Source: Rhodanobacteraceae bacterium
Lineage (GTDB): Bacteria; Pseudomonadota; Gammaproteobacteria; Xanthomonadales; SZUA-5
Reading direction: 5' to 3'
DNA length: 64,000 nucleotides
NCBI GenBank assembly: GCA_016717705.1
Contig: JADKFD010000032.1
Coordinates: 1 to 64,000, forward strand
Numbering within the stretch: position 1 is the first letter of the stretch; the number at the start of each line of letters is the position of its first letter. Position numbers and translations under genes: made by a program. This document shows positions 43,792-52,502 of the stretch, in pieces. The notes below the pieces were generated by a model. It saw nothing but the letters and a program-made list of their open reading frames with translations. It was not told the DNA's origin and ran no database searches.

Positions 43792-46593
43792 TCACTCGAA
43801 GCCGTTCGCGAATATCCCCGACTGCGTCACGGTCAAGGTGAAGGTGGCGTTCTGCGTGCTGCCGCAATTGTCGGTGGCCGCGATGTTGATCGTGTGCGCA
43901 CCGACCGGGGCTGCGTTGGTCAGGGTCACCACGCCGTTGCTGGCAACGCTGATGCCGCCGGTATAGGTGCCTGCCGAAAACAGGGCGACGCTGGCCACTG
44001 AACCGTTGTCGCTGGGGCCGGTTGTCGGATTGACCGCGACACCGGCGCCGAGGTTGAGGTTGGCGGCGGCGTAGGCCAGGGTCGGCGGGGTATTGGCGTT
44101 GATGTTGACCTGCAGATTGCCGGTCCCATTGAGCGCGCCGTCGGAAACCTGGAAGCGCAGGGTACCGGCCGTTGCGGTGCAGGACGCGGCGATCGTGGAA
44201 CTGATGCTGCCCGCGGCGTTGCTGATGCCGCTGGCGCTGACACCGCTGGAGCTGCCGCCCGCTATCTGGGTGACGCTGAGACTGCCGGCGGCCGTCTGGC
44301 CATCGCTGACACTGCCGACGACCACCGCCGCACCGCCGGGACTGCCTTGCTGGCGGGTGATCGCCGCGGCGGGCGTGAAGCTCGGCGCGGAGTTGTTGAC
44401 CGTCAACGAGAACGTCGCATCGGTGAACGAGCCGCAGTTGTCGGTGGCGCGGATGGTGATCGAGTGGATGCCGATCGGCGCCGCGTTGGTCAGCGTGATC
44501 ACGCCGCTGGTGGCGACGCTGATGCCGCCCGTGTAGGTGCCCTGGGACTGCACCACGGCAGTGGCGATGGAGCCATTGTCGCTGGCGCCGGTGGCCGGGT
44601 TGACGCTGCCGTTGGCGCCGCCATTGATGTTGCTGGCGGCATAGCTCAGCGTCGGCGGCGTGTTGGCGGTGATGTTGACCTGCAGGTCACCGGTGCCGGT
44701 CAGTGCACCGTCGGACACCTGGAAACGCACGGTGCCGGCATTGGCAGTGCAGCCGGCGGCAACCGCGGCGCTGATGGTGCCGTTGCTGTTGCTGATGCCG
44801 CTCACTGTCATCCCGGTGGCGCTGCCGCCGGCGATCTGGGTCACGACCAGGCTGCCGGCAGCGGTCTGGTTGTCTGCCGCCGTACCCACGGTGACACTGG
44901 CTCCAGCGGCGCTGCCGCGCTGGCGCGTGAGGGCCGCTGCCGGCGAGAAGCTGGGTGCGGTATTGCTGCCGCCGATGCTGAAATTGGCGGCCGAGACGGC
45001 CGCCGGGGCGACAAAGTCGTGCTCGCGCACGCGGATGCGGCCTTGCGTGGTCGTCACATTGTTGACCGTCCAGGCGCGCGTGCCGGTATTGGCCACATCC
45101 GAAGCGATGGTGGTCGGAAAGGTCGCGCCGCCGTCGGTCGACAGCTCGATGGTGACGTTGCGCGAGAAGCCCGGCGGATTGGTCCAGGTGATGTTGACGT
45201 TGGTGCCCGCGGTCAATGCACTGCCGGTCGGAGCGACATTGGTGATGACGTCGGCCACGGCATTGTTGTTGGCGTCGCGGAACCAGCCGATATCGCGCAT
45301 CTGCTGGCGCGTCAGATCCAGCGTCAGCGGCAGGCCGGTGTTGATCGCCGGCTCCATCAGCAGATTGGGGTTGGCCGTCGTGTTCCAATGCGACACCGAT
45401 GACCCGAGTTGCAGCGGATTGGGCGTGAACAGTTCGACGCGACCGGTGGCCGCGTCGCGCCCGGCGATCAGAAAGCCCGACGCGATACGGACGTTGGGTC
45501 CGTCCCACAGCAGGTTGTTGGTGTTGATCGCCGAGGCCACCCGCTGCGCCGCGCTCATCTGGAACCAGGTCAGGTTCTGGGTGCGATCGAACTGAAAGCG
45601 CGCCCAGACATCCGGACTGCCGCCGAGATAGGCGCCGGTGGTCTCGTCAGTGAAGCTCAGCGAGCCAAAGCCGTGCCCGAGTTCGTGCAACACGACCACC
45701 AGCAGATTGATGCGTCCGGCTGGCGTCGCGTTGTCGAGACCGTAGTAAAAGCGCGTGCCGGCACCGAGGCAGGCATTGTCGACATTGCTGTTGAAGGTGG
45801 CGCCGATTTCGGTGGTGGCGCCATTCAAATCCGCGTTGGCAAGTTTGTTGGCCAGCGCGGATGGGTAAAAGGTCGAAGCAAATGGAGCGCCGGCAACCGT
45901 GTGGACGGTTTGCGGCCCAGCCGACCCGAGCACGCCACCGCTCGACGTACACGGTGCCAGCGGATCGAAGTTCGACAGCACCACGGCAGTGCGCGTGCTG
46001 TCGAGCTGCGCCGCCCAGATGCCGGCGGCGAAATTGAACACGTTCAAGCGCTGCGCGCCGAGGGTGGCGCCGTTGTTGCCGGCATCGGCAAACGGTGCTG
46101 CGGCCGAATTGAAACCCTCACCGGCGCCATCGTTGTTCTGGATCGTGATCGTGCTGCTGGTCGGCGCATCGGCCGTCGTCACCTTGGCCTGTTCGATCAG
46201 TCCCCAGTAGTAGGCGTACTCCCCGGCGGACATGCCGTGCAGGCCGGCAACGTCGTCCAGTTGCGTGGGCGACAGCTTCGGCTGCGGTAGCGCAGCGCCG
46301 GTGTCGAGGTCGCGCCCGAAGAAGCGATTGGCCTCGGCCACGCTGCCCACGCACTGCGCGCGAAGTTGGCCGTCGTCACCAAGCTGCGCGATGTGCGCGT
46401 GGCGAAAGCGACCCTGCAGATCGATCTCGACGCTGCCGTCGGCACCGGCCGATTGCCGCAACCCTGCGGACGACCGGCTGGTCAGGGTGCGGATGTTGTC
46501 GGCGAGTGCGGCGTCGTCGGAGCTTTGCGCGTGGGCAGTGCCCGCAAGCCAGCAAAGCACCGACGAGACCAGGATCTTGGTGTGCTGGCGCAT
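43792..46593 (-). CDS. Secreted metalloprotease-like protein with duplicated C-terminal domains and a FANGFE tail
   Basis: The 933-residue protein has a clear signal peptide ending GTAHAQS. The N-terminal 470 residues hold VVVLHELGHGFGSLSFTDET, a HExxH zinc motif. It resembles metzincins, but the residue where the third His is expected is Ser. A fibronectin-like domain (TNVNITWTNPPGFSRNVTIE) follows. Then come two copies of a module of about 155 residues, each starting APSFxPAAAxTRQxGS and ending in a CGS Ig-like strand (RATDNCGSFTDATFSLTV and AATDNCGSTQNATFTLTV). The last residues are QSGIFANGFE. It is probably released or cell-surface bound. Whether it is an active protease is uncertain given the changed ligand. 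Confidence 0.75.
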   Translation of the reverse strand: MRQHTKILVSSVLCWLAGTAHAQSSDDAALADNIRTLTSRSSAGLRQSAGADGSVEIDLQGRFRHAHIAQLGDDGQLRAQCVGSVAEANRFFGRDLDTGAALPQPKLSPTQLDDVAGLHGMSAGEYAYYWGLIEQAKVTTADAPTSSTITIQNNDGAGEGFNSAAAPFADAGNNGATLGAQRLNVFNFAAGIWAAQLDSTRTAVVLSNFDPLAPCTSSGGVLGSAGPQTVHTVAGAPFASTFYPSALANKLANADLNGATTEIGATFNSNVDNACLGAGTRFYYGLDNATPAGRINLLVVVLHELGHGFGSLSFTDETTGAYLGGSPDVWARFQFDRTQNLTWFQMSAAQRVASAINTNNLLWDGPNVRIASGFLIAGRDAATGRVELFTPNPLQLGSSVSHWNTTANPNLLMEPAINTGLPLTLDLTRQQMRDIGWFRDANNNAVADVITNVAPTGSALTAGTNVNITWTNPPGFSRNVTIELSTDGGATFPTTIASDVANTGTRAWTVNNVTTTQGRIRVREHDFVAPAAVSAANFSIGGSNTAPSFSPAAALTRQRGSAAGASVTVGTAADNQTAAGSLVVTQIAGGSATGMTVSGISNSNGTISAAVAAGCTANAGTVRFQVSDGALTGTGDLQVNITANTPPTLSYAASNINGGANGSVNPATGASDNGSIATAVVQSQGTYTGGISVATSGVITLTNAAPIGIHSITIRATDNCGSFTDATFSLTVNNSAPSFTPAAAITRQQGSPGGAAVVVGSVSDGQTAAGSLSVTQIAGGSSSGVSASGISNAAGSISSTIAASCTATAGTLRFQVSDGALNGTGNLQVNINANTPPTLAYAAANLNLGAGVAVNPTTGPSDNGSVASVALFSAGTYTGGISVASNGVVTLTNAAPVGAHTINIAATDNCGSTQNATFTLTVTQSGIFANGFE

Positions 46594-46765
46594 AGACGGA
46601 CCCAGTCAAATTCTGAAGGGCACTAGTCTAAGCGGGTGAGCCGGCCCTTGATCGGTGCTTCGACGGTTCCGTGCGCCGATTCTCGGTTGCAGCGTTGGGC
46701 ATTCAGGACCAGCAAATGGTACGGAACGCGAACAAGCCGCCGCGGCGGATCGGAAGACCCCAAAA

Positions 46766-46843
46766 GCATCGCGCGCGAGCGCGCTCCTACATCCTTGCCT
46801 TGAATCCACGCAAGAATTGTAGGAGCGCGCTCGCGCGCGATGG
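46766..46843. repeat. Family B inverted REP pair
   Basis: GCATCGCGCGCGAGCGCGCT + CCTAC and its exact reverse complement face each other across 28 bases, ten bases after the frdD stop. The pair can fold into one large stem-loop and may protect or end the frd transcript. It lies in the 259-base gap after the protease-like gene start, which otherwise shows no gene. Confidence 0.88.
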
Positions 46844-46852
46844 CTCTAGCGC

Positions 46853-47206
46853 TTACGCAACCTGCAGCAGCGCGACGATGCTCGCCAGCGTGCCCGCCGC
46901 CGCCACCCCGTAACACAGCAAGCGCGCCACCAGTCCCGCGTGGATGCCCAGATCGTGCAAGGTGTGGAAGATGCGGTGCGCGGCATGCCACAGGAACAGG
47001 GAAATCACCACAAACAAGGCCAGCTTGCCGGGCCAGCTCTGCGTGAAGGCCAGCACCTTGGCATAGCTCAAGGTATCGCCGGGCAGTCCCATCCCGGTCG
47101 GCGCGGCAAGTCCGGTGATGATCACCAGGACACCGCCGATGAGCGCCGAGAGCATGCCGCCGGCGCCAAACAGGGCCCAGAAGATCGGAGCATTCGAGCG
47201 CTTCAT
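46853..47206 (-). CDS. frdD: Fumarate reductase membrane subunit D
   Basis: The 117-residue inner-membrane protein begins MKRSNAPIFWALFGAGGMLS, with three helices and FVVISLFLWHAAHRIFHTLH, matching E. coli FrdD in length and order. With FrdC it binds menaquinol (or a low-potential quinol) and anchors the enzyme. Its ATG overlaps the frdC stop. Confidence 0.92.
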   Translation of the reverse strand: MKRSNAPIFWALFGAGGMLSALIGGVLVIITGLAAPTGMGLPGDTLSYAKVLAFTQSWPGKLALFVVISLFLWHAAHRIFHTLHDLGIHAGLVARLLCYGVAAAGTLASIVALLQVA

Positions 47207-47610
47207 GATGCCAACCTCGCCGCCAGGGCAAACACCAGCACGCTCGCCACCAGTGCGGCGGCAAGACCGGCACGCGTGATCGTGGTCGCTTTCACACGTT
47301 CACCGCCGATCAGGATCGGCGGCAAGGTGCGCGGCATGATGTTGAACCAGGTCCACGTGTGGTAGAGGAATCCGAGCAGCAGCACGCCATGCAGCAGCAG
47401 CGAAGGCGGGCTGCGCAGGAGGGCCAGCCAGCTGTTCCATGCGGCCTCGCCGCGGCCCAGCGCGAACACGCCAGCCAGCAAGAGCAGGGCGTAGGCAGCG
47501 ACAAACAGCGCGGTGCCTTCATGCACCATGTATTCGACGAAGTAGGGGTTCTTCCTCCACCAGCCGCCCATCGGACGCTTGTAGGGGCGCCGGGCGTTGC
47601 TCGCGCTCAT
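47203..47610 (-). CDS. frdC: Fumarate reductase membrane subunit C
   Basis: The 135-residue protein begins MSASNARRPYKRPMGGWWRK, with NPYFVEYMVHEGTALFVAAY, close to E. coli FrdC (RPMTxTWWxKxxFYxxYMxREGTA). The conserved Glu of HEGTA lies near the quinol site. Three membrane helices are visible. It overlaps frdB and frdD by four bases each. Confidence 0.93.
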   Translation of the reverse strand: MSASNARRPYKRPMGGWWRKNPYFVEYMVHEGTALFVAAYALLLLAGVFALGRGEAAWNSWLALLRSPPSLLLHGVLLLGFLYHTWTWFNIMPRTLPPILIGGERVKATTITRAGLAAALVASVLVFALAARLAS

Positions 47611-48362
47611 GCCTGTGCTCCTTTCGGCTTCAGAAATCGCAGGAAATAGTCCTTCGCGCTCTCTGTCTTGTTGATGTTGACCGCATTGGCCGGGTCGACG
47701 TCCTTCGGGCACACCTCGGAGCAGTAGCCCACCGCGGTGCAGTTGAACACGCCTTCCTCGGAGTGCACGTAGGGATCGCGCTCAGCGCGGCCGCCATCGC
47801 GGTTGTCGAGGTTGTAGCGATGCACCAGCGCCATTGCCGCTGGCCCGATAAAGCTGGAATTGAGCCCGTATTGGGGGCACGCCGCGTAGCAGAGCATGCA
47901 GTTGATGCAGGCACTGAACTGTTCGTATTGCGCCATCTGCTCGGGCGTCTGCAGATACTCGCCCTGGCTCAGCGCGCGCGGTTCCTTGGGGATGATGTAG
48001 GGCTTGATCTTGTGCAGCTTGGTGATGAAGTCATCCAGGACGATGACCAGATCGCGCTCGATCGGAAAATGCGCCAGTGCTTCGACGCGCACGGTGTTCG
48101 GGTACAGATCGCGCAGAAAGGTGCTGCAGCTCAGCTTGGGCACGCCATTGATCATCATGCCGCAGCTGCCGCAGATGGCCATGCGACAGGACCAGCGGAA
48201 GGACAGCGTGCCGTCGAATTCGTCCTTGATGTACTGCAGACCCTGGAGCACCGACATGTCGTCGGTGAACGGCACATCGAAACCCTGAACGACGGGTTCT
48301 TTGTCCTGTTCCGGGCGATAGCGCAGCACTTCGATGCGGATGGTGCGCGGGGCGGCCTTCAT
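47607..48362 (-). CDS. frdB: Fumarate reductase iron-sulphur subunit
   Basis: The 251-residue protein has the [2Fe-2S] motif SCRMAICGSCGMMINGVPKL. The other cluster motifs are CINCMLCYAACPQYGLNSSF and CTAVGYCSEVCPKDVDPANA. Spacing and sequence follow FrdB rather than the SdhB at 33244. It passes electrons from quinol to FrdA. Its ATG overlaps the frdA stop as ATGA. Confidence 0.95.
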   Translation of the reverse strand: MKAAPRTIRIEVLRYRPEQDKEPVVQGFDVPFTDDMSVLQGLQYIKDEFDGTLSFRWSCRMAICGSCGMMINGVPKLSCSTFLRDLYPNTVRVEALAHFPIERDLVIVLDDFITKLHKIKPYIIPKEPRALSQGEYLQTPEQMAQYEQFSACINCMLCYAACPQYGLNSSFIGPAAMALVHRYNLDNRDGGRAERDPYVHSEEGVFNCTAVGYCSEVCPKDVDPANAVNINKTESAKDYFLRFLKPKGAQA

Positions 48363-50161
48363 GGTGCTTTTCCTTCCGCCGATTTGGCTTTGCTGGCGGC
48401 ATCGGCCGCTTCGCCCGCGGCGCCATAGGCGCGAACGCCGGGCGGTAGATGGGTGATCTTGACCTCGCCGTAGCTGATCACCGGCGGCCCGTCGCCGGCC
48501 GAGGTGGCCAGCGTGTGCATGAGGTAATTGGCGTCGTCGCGCAGCTTGTAGTCGTCGAGGCGCTGATGCGCGCCGCGCGATTCCTTGCGATTCAGCGCCG
48601 AGACCGCCATCGCCTGCGCCACCTGCAACTGGTAGCCGAGTTCGATCGCCAGCAGCCATTCGGTGTTGAACACGCTGGAGGTGTCGTCGACCTTGACCCG
48701 CTTGTAGCGCTCGCGCAGATTCTCAAGTTCGTTGCAGGTCTTCTGCATCTCGTCGCCCAGGCGATAGATGCCGCAGCCACGCTCCATCGTTTCGGCCATT
48801 TCGCGGCGCAACACAGAAATGCGTTCGGTACCCTTGTTGCCGCGCACCAGGCTGAGCGCGCGCATCTGCGCGGCGTCAGCCTGTTTTTGCAGCGTGGCGC
48901 TCGGCGCGGATTTGGCACTGCGCGCGAAATCGGCGGCATGGTCGCCGGCGACCTTGCCGAAGACGCAGATCTCCGACAGCGAATTGGAGCCCAGGCGATT
49001 GGCGCCATGGATGCCGACGCTGGAACACTCACCGGCCGCATACAGGCCGGGCAGGGGACTGGCGCAGTTGCCGTCGACCAGAATGCCGCCCATCGTGTAG
49101 TGCACCGCCGGACGCACCGGAATCGGCGCCTTGGCCGGATCGATGCCCATGAATTCTTCGGCCAGCTCGCAGATCTGCGGCAGACGTTCGCGCAGCTTCT
49201 TGTGACCGAGGTGGCGCAGGTCCAGATGTACCGCCGAGCCGTGGATGCCCTCGATGGTGCGGCCCTTCTGCTGCTCGTACCAGAAGGCCTGGCTCAGGCG
49301 ATCGCGCGGACCGAGTTCCATCGCCTTGTTGCGTGGCGTGGGTTCGGCGGGGCCGAGGCCATAGTCCTGCAGATAGCGATAGCCATCCTTGTTGACCAGG
49401 AAGCCGCCCTCGCCGCGGCAGGCCTCGGTGAACAGCAGCCCGGTGCCGGGCATGCAGGTCGGGTGGTATTGCACGAACTCCATGTCGCGCAGCGGCACGC
49501 CGTGGCGATAGGCCAGCGCCATGCCGTCGCCGGTGACGATGCCGCCGTTGGTGTTCTCGCGGAACACGCGGCCGGCGCCGCCGGTGGCGATGACCACCGA
49601 CTTCGCCTCGATCATCACGAATTCGCCGCTGGCGACATTGATCGCCACGGCGCCCTGCGCGCGTCCGTCCTCGACCAGCAGGTCGACGCAGAAATGCTCA
49701 TCGAAACGGGTGATCGACGGGAACTGCAAGGAGGTCTGGAACAGCGTGTGCAGCATGTGGAAGCCGGACTTGTCGGCGGCAAACCAGGTGCGCTCGATCT
49801 TCATGCCGCCGAAGGCGCGCACGTTGACGTGGCCATCGGGCTTGCGGCTCCAGGGACAGCCCCAGTGCTCCAGTTGCACCATTTCCTCGGTGCAATGGGC
49901 GACGAAGTAGTCGACCACATCCTGCTCGCACAACCAGTCGCCGCCGGCAACCGTGTCGTGGAAATGGTGCTCCAGACTGTCGTGCGCCTGCACCACACCG
50001 GCGGCGCCGCCCTCGGCCGCCACCGTATGGCTGCGCATCGGGTAGACCTTGGAGATCAGCGCGATCTTCAGCTTGGGATCCTTCTTGGCAACGGCGATCG
50101 CTGCGCGCAACCCGGCGCCACCCGCACCCACAATGGCAACATCCGCTTTGAACGTTTCCAC
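48359..50161 (-). CDS. frdA: Fumarate reductase flavoprotein subunit
   Basis: The 600-residue protein reduces fumarate to succinate. It has [20 protein letters not shown] for FAD and MRSHTVAAEGGAAGVVQAHD with the flavin-attaching His. VQYHPTCMPGTGLLFTEACR + GEGG marks the active site. The start METFKADVAIVG and the GGAAGV (not GGISAA) pattern place it with quinol:fumarate reductases. The frame is intact, unlike sdhA. SdhE at 34127 could flavinylate both. A family B repeat pair lies upstream, and no FNR-type site was recognised. Confidence 0.94.
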   Translation of the reverse strand: METFKADVAIVGAGGAGLRAAIAVAKKDPKLKIALISKVYPMRSHTVAAEGGAAGVVQAHDSLEHHFHDTVAGGDWLCEQDVVDYFVAHCTEEMVQLEHWGCPWSRKPDGHVNVRAFGGMKIERTWFAADKSGFHMLHTLFQTSLQFPSITRFDEHFCVDLLVEDGRAQGAVAINVASGEFVMIEAKSVVIATGGAGRVFRENTNGGIVTGDGMALAYRHGVPLRDMEFVQYHPTCMPGTGLLFTEACRGEGGFLVNKDGYRYLQDYGLGPAEPTPRNKAMELGPRDRLSQAFWYEQQKGRTIEGIHGSAVHLDLRHLGHKKLRERLPQICELAEEFMGIDPAKAPIPVRPAVHYTMGGILVDGNCASPLPGLYAAGECSSVGIHGANRLGSNSLSEICVFGKVAGDHAADFARSAKSAPSATLQKQADAAQMRALSLVRGNKGTERISVLRREMAETMERGCGIYRLGDEMQKTCNELENLRERYKRVKVDDTSSVFNTEWLLAIELGYQLQVAQAMAVSALNRKESRGAHQRLDDYKLRDDANYLMHTLATSAGDGPPVISYGEVKITHLPPGVRAYGAAGEAADAASKAKSAEGKAP

Positions 50162-50304
50162 AGATCTCCCCGGTGGCCAATGAACACGCAGTACCGCGCT
50201 ACTCCGACGCTAGTCGCATCGCAGAGTTTACGTGTTGAGTGAGATCAATGGCCGTGGCCCCGCTCAGGAATGGCGGGAGCGGGATGGCTGCATGGTGACC
50301 AGAA

Positions 50305-50382
50305 GCATCGCGCGCAAGCGCGCTCCTACAATCTTGCCGGAAGTCGACGGAGAGTGCGTAGGAGCGCGCTTGCGCGCGATGG
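50305..50382. repeat. Family B inverted REP pair
   Basis: GCATCGCGCGCAAGCGCGCT + CCTAC faces its near exact reverse complement across 28 bases. It lies between frdA and the unknown exported protein gene, eight bases after the latter's stop codon. No other structure was seen in this 228-base gap. Confidence 0.88.
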
Positions 50383-50389
50383 CTTCAAC

Positions 50390-51493
50390 TCACTCAAACC
50401 CATTGGCGAACAGGGCATCGAGCTGCGGCTCGCTGCGCACGCAGTCGTAGGTCTCGCCGATGCGTGGTCCGGTATCAATCACAGCGAAGTCGGTGATGAA
50501 GACCTTCTGCGCGCCCGGCGTCAGATCGAATTCGCGCGAGTCGATCTGCAAGGCGGCCTCGTCCCATTTGTGCGTGGTGTAGACGTCGCTTTCGGCGGTC
50601 AGCGCGACGCTGCCGCCATCGGCGAGCACGATGCCGTAGCGCTGCATGGTGCGCAGGATCACCTGGGCCGCGGCGCTGTAGTTGGCCATCGGAAAGTCGG
50701 GGCGCAGGCGCAGGCGTGCGCCGTAGGGCACACTGCCCGCCGGCCCGGACGGACCGCCGGCATGGGTGCCGGGCCGCACGTATAAACGACCGAGCACGCC
50801 GCCCAGGGCCGCGTCGCTGGCCATGCGCGGGTTGGGCAGGATGAAGCGCAACGCATGACCGATATCGCCGTCGGCCACCTGGGTTGCTGCAAAGACCTCA
50901 TCGGCGTTGAACAGCAAGGGCGCGATCGGAAACCCGGCGGCATCGGCACTGGTGCAATGCTCGCCGCGACCGGTGGCCGGATACAGCGCGTCCATGCGCC
51001 AGCGCGCCAGGCATTGAGCTTCAACACCCTGGGCGGTGACGTTGGTCCGGTAGACCTCGAAGATCTCGTTGCCCTGCACCACCAGCAGATGGCAGTCGTT
51101 GCTCAGGTTGTCGCAGCTGTAGCCCGGTTCACCCTCGATGGCACCACCCACCGGTAGCGGCACCGGTGTTGCCAGCGGTTCGCAATCGGGCAGGTAATAG
51201 GCATCGTCCGGATTGCCGCTGGGTATCTGGATCACGTTCTGCGTTGGCGTCCCGGTTGGCGCGTACAGCACGTTCATGCCGAAATCGATCTGCATGCGGC
51301 CGAAGCCGAAGCCGCCGAGGCCGCTCAACGCGGCAATCATGCCGCCGGCACCGGCAGAGTTCGGGTGCACCGGGGCCTGGTCGATGCGTTGATACCAGGG
51401 TGAGCCCGGGTGCATTCGTGGCAGGGGCGCAGCATGCAACGGCGCAGCGAGTGTCAGTGTCAGCAGCAGGAACCGACCAGACCGGAGTTTCAT
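50390..51493 (-). CDS. Exported protein of unknown function with a FANGFE tail
   Basis: The 367-residue protein starts at ATG 51493, with GGGGA eight bases upstream. A signal peptide runs to about PLHAAPLPRM. The mature protein has GAGGMIAALSGLGGFGFGRM, CEPLATPVPLP, CDNLSNDCHLLVVQGNEIFE, HCTSADAAGFP, YGARLRLRPDFPMANYSAAA and TMQRYGIVLADGGSVALTAE. The latter part resembles a carbohydrate- or lipid-active secreted fold, but the family was not recognised. Paired cysteines suggest disulphides. It ends LDALFANGFE, the same last six residues as the metalloprotease-like protein at 43792. Confidence 0.7.
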   Translation of the reverse strand: MKLRSGRFLLLTLTLAAPLHAAPLPRMHPGSPWYQRIDQAPVHPNSAGAGGMIAALSGLGGFGFGRMQIDFGMNVLYAPTGTPTQNVIQIPSGNPDDAYYLPDCEPLATPVPLPVGGAIEGEPGYSCDNLSNDCHLLVVQGNEIFEVYRTNVTAQGVEAQCLARWRMDALYPATGRGEHCTSADAAGFPIAPLLFNADEVFAATQVADGDIGHALRFILPNPRMASDAALGGVLGRLYVRPGTHAGGPSGPAGSVPYGARLRLRPDFPMANYSAAAQVILRTMQRYGIVLADGGSVALTAESDVYTTHKWDEAALQIDSREFDLTPGAQKVFITDFAVIDTGPRIGETYDCVRSEPQLDALFANGFE

Positions 51494-51645
51494 CGCTATC
51501 CCCTTGACCGTTCCCGATGGATGATGATGCGCTGATCGCTTCTCAGTTGTTAACGCATTCACGTCGGCGTGCGGGCCGCTACGAAAGACTAGATGCCGTA
51601 ATGCGGTCTGTCGCATCAAGCCCACGTCCTGAGGAAACACTACCG

Positions 51646-52275
51646 ATGAAGTCCTGGTTCCGATCCATTTCCCTTCCCTTGCTTGCGATGATCGCCATGA
51701 GCACAACCAGTCCAGCCGCCGAAACCGCGTCCACCCCCAGCGCCACCCGCGAGTCCATCGTCCTGGGCGGTGGCTGCTTCTGGTGTCTGGAGGCGGTCTA
51801 CGAGGAAGTCCGCGGCGTCGACACCGCGGTGTCCGGGTATGCCGGCGGCCATGTCGAGAATCCGACCTACACCCAGGTTTCCGGAGCCCGCACCGGGCAT
51901 GCCGAAGTGGTCAAGATCGACTTCGATCCCAAAGTCGTGTCGCTGGACACGGTGCTCGACGTGTTTTTCACGATCCACGATCCCACGACGCTGAACCGCC
52001 AGGGCAATGATTCCGGGCCGCAGTACCGTTCGGTGGCCTTCTACGGCAACGAGGCGCAGAAAAAAGCCATCGAAGCGGCCATCGCCCGCTCGGTGGCCAG
52101 CGGCGATTGGCGCGGAAGCTTCGTCACCGAGGTGTTGCCCCTGCCGACCTTCTACGCGGCCGAGGACTACCACCAGGAGTACTTCGAGCTGAACGGCGAA
52201 CAGCCCTATTGCAGCCTGGTCATCGCGCCCAAGGTGGCAAAGTTCAAGAAGCGCTTCGCGTCGATGTTGAAGTAA
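51646..52275 (+). CDS. msrA: Secreted peptide methionine sulfoxide reductase MsrA
   Basis: The 209-residue protein starts with a signal peptide (MKSWFRSISLPLLAMIAMST) absent from cytosolic MsrA. The catalytic motif is GGGCFWCLEAVYEEVRGVDT, with Cys in GCFWC, then GYAGGHVENPTY, TGHAEVVKIDFDPKVVSLDT and EDYHQEYFELN. It repairs oxidised methionines of envelope proteins. No msrB or msrPQ is adjacent, and the resolving cysteines near the C-terminus appear reduced to one (PYCSLVIAPK). Confidence 0.93.
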   Translation: MKSWFRSISLPLLAMIAMSTTSPAAETASTPSATRESIVLGGGCFWCLEAVYEEVRGVDTAVSGYAGGHVENPTYTQVSGARTGHAEVVKIDFDPKVVSLDTVLDVFFTIHDPTTLNRQGNDSGPQYRSVAFYGNEAQKKAIEAAIARSVASGDWRGSFVTEVLPLPTFYAAEDYHQEYFELNGEQPYCSLVIAPKVAKFKKRFASMLK

Positions 52276-52502
52276 AGCTGCGCGCGGAGGCGCCGACCGC
52301 GGAGACTGCGGCAAGGTTGTCCGAACTGCCTTTGCCCGCGCTCTCCGCGAACCCGCTGAACGGGTGGCTTCCGCATTTCCTGGGGGAAGTCCAGTCGCAC
52401 GACTCTAGCTTCAGCAGTTATCATCCCGCCGGTCCCTATCGATCAGGCCTTCGGATCACCGTCACGGTGCATCTGCGGGTCTTGTCGCACCCGGAGTGAT
52501 GA

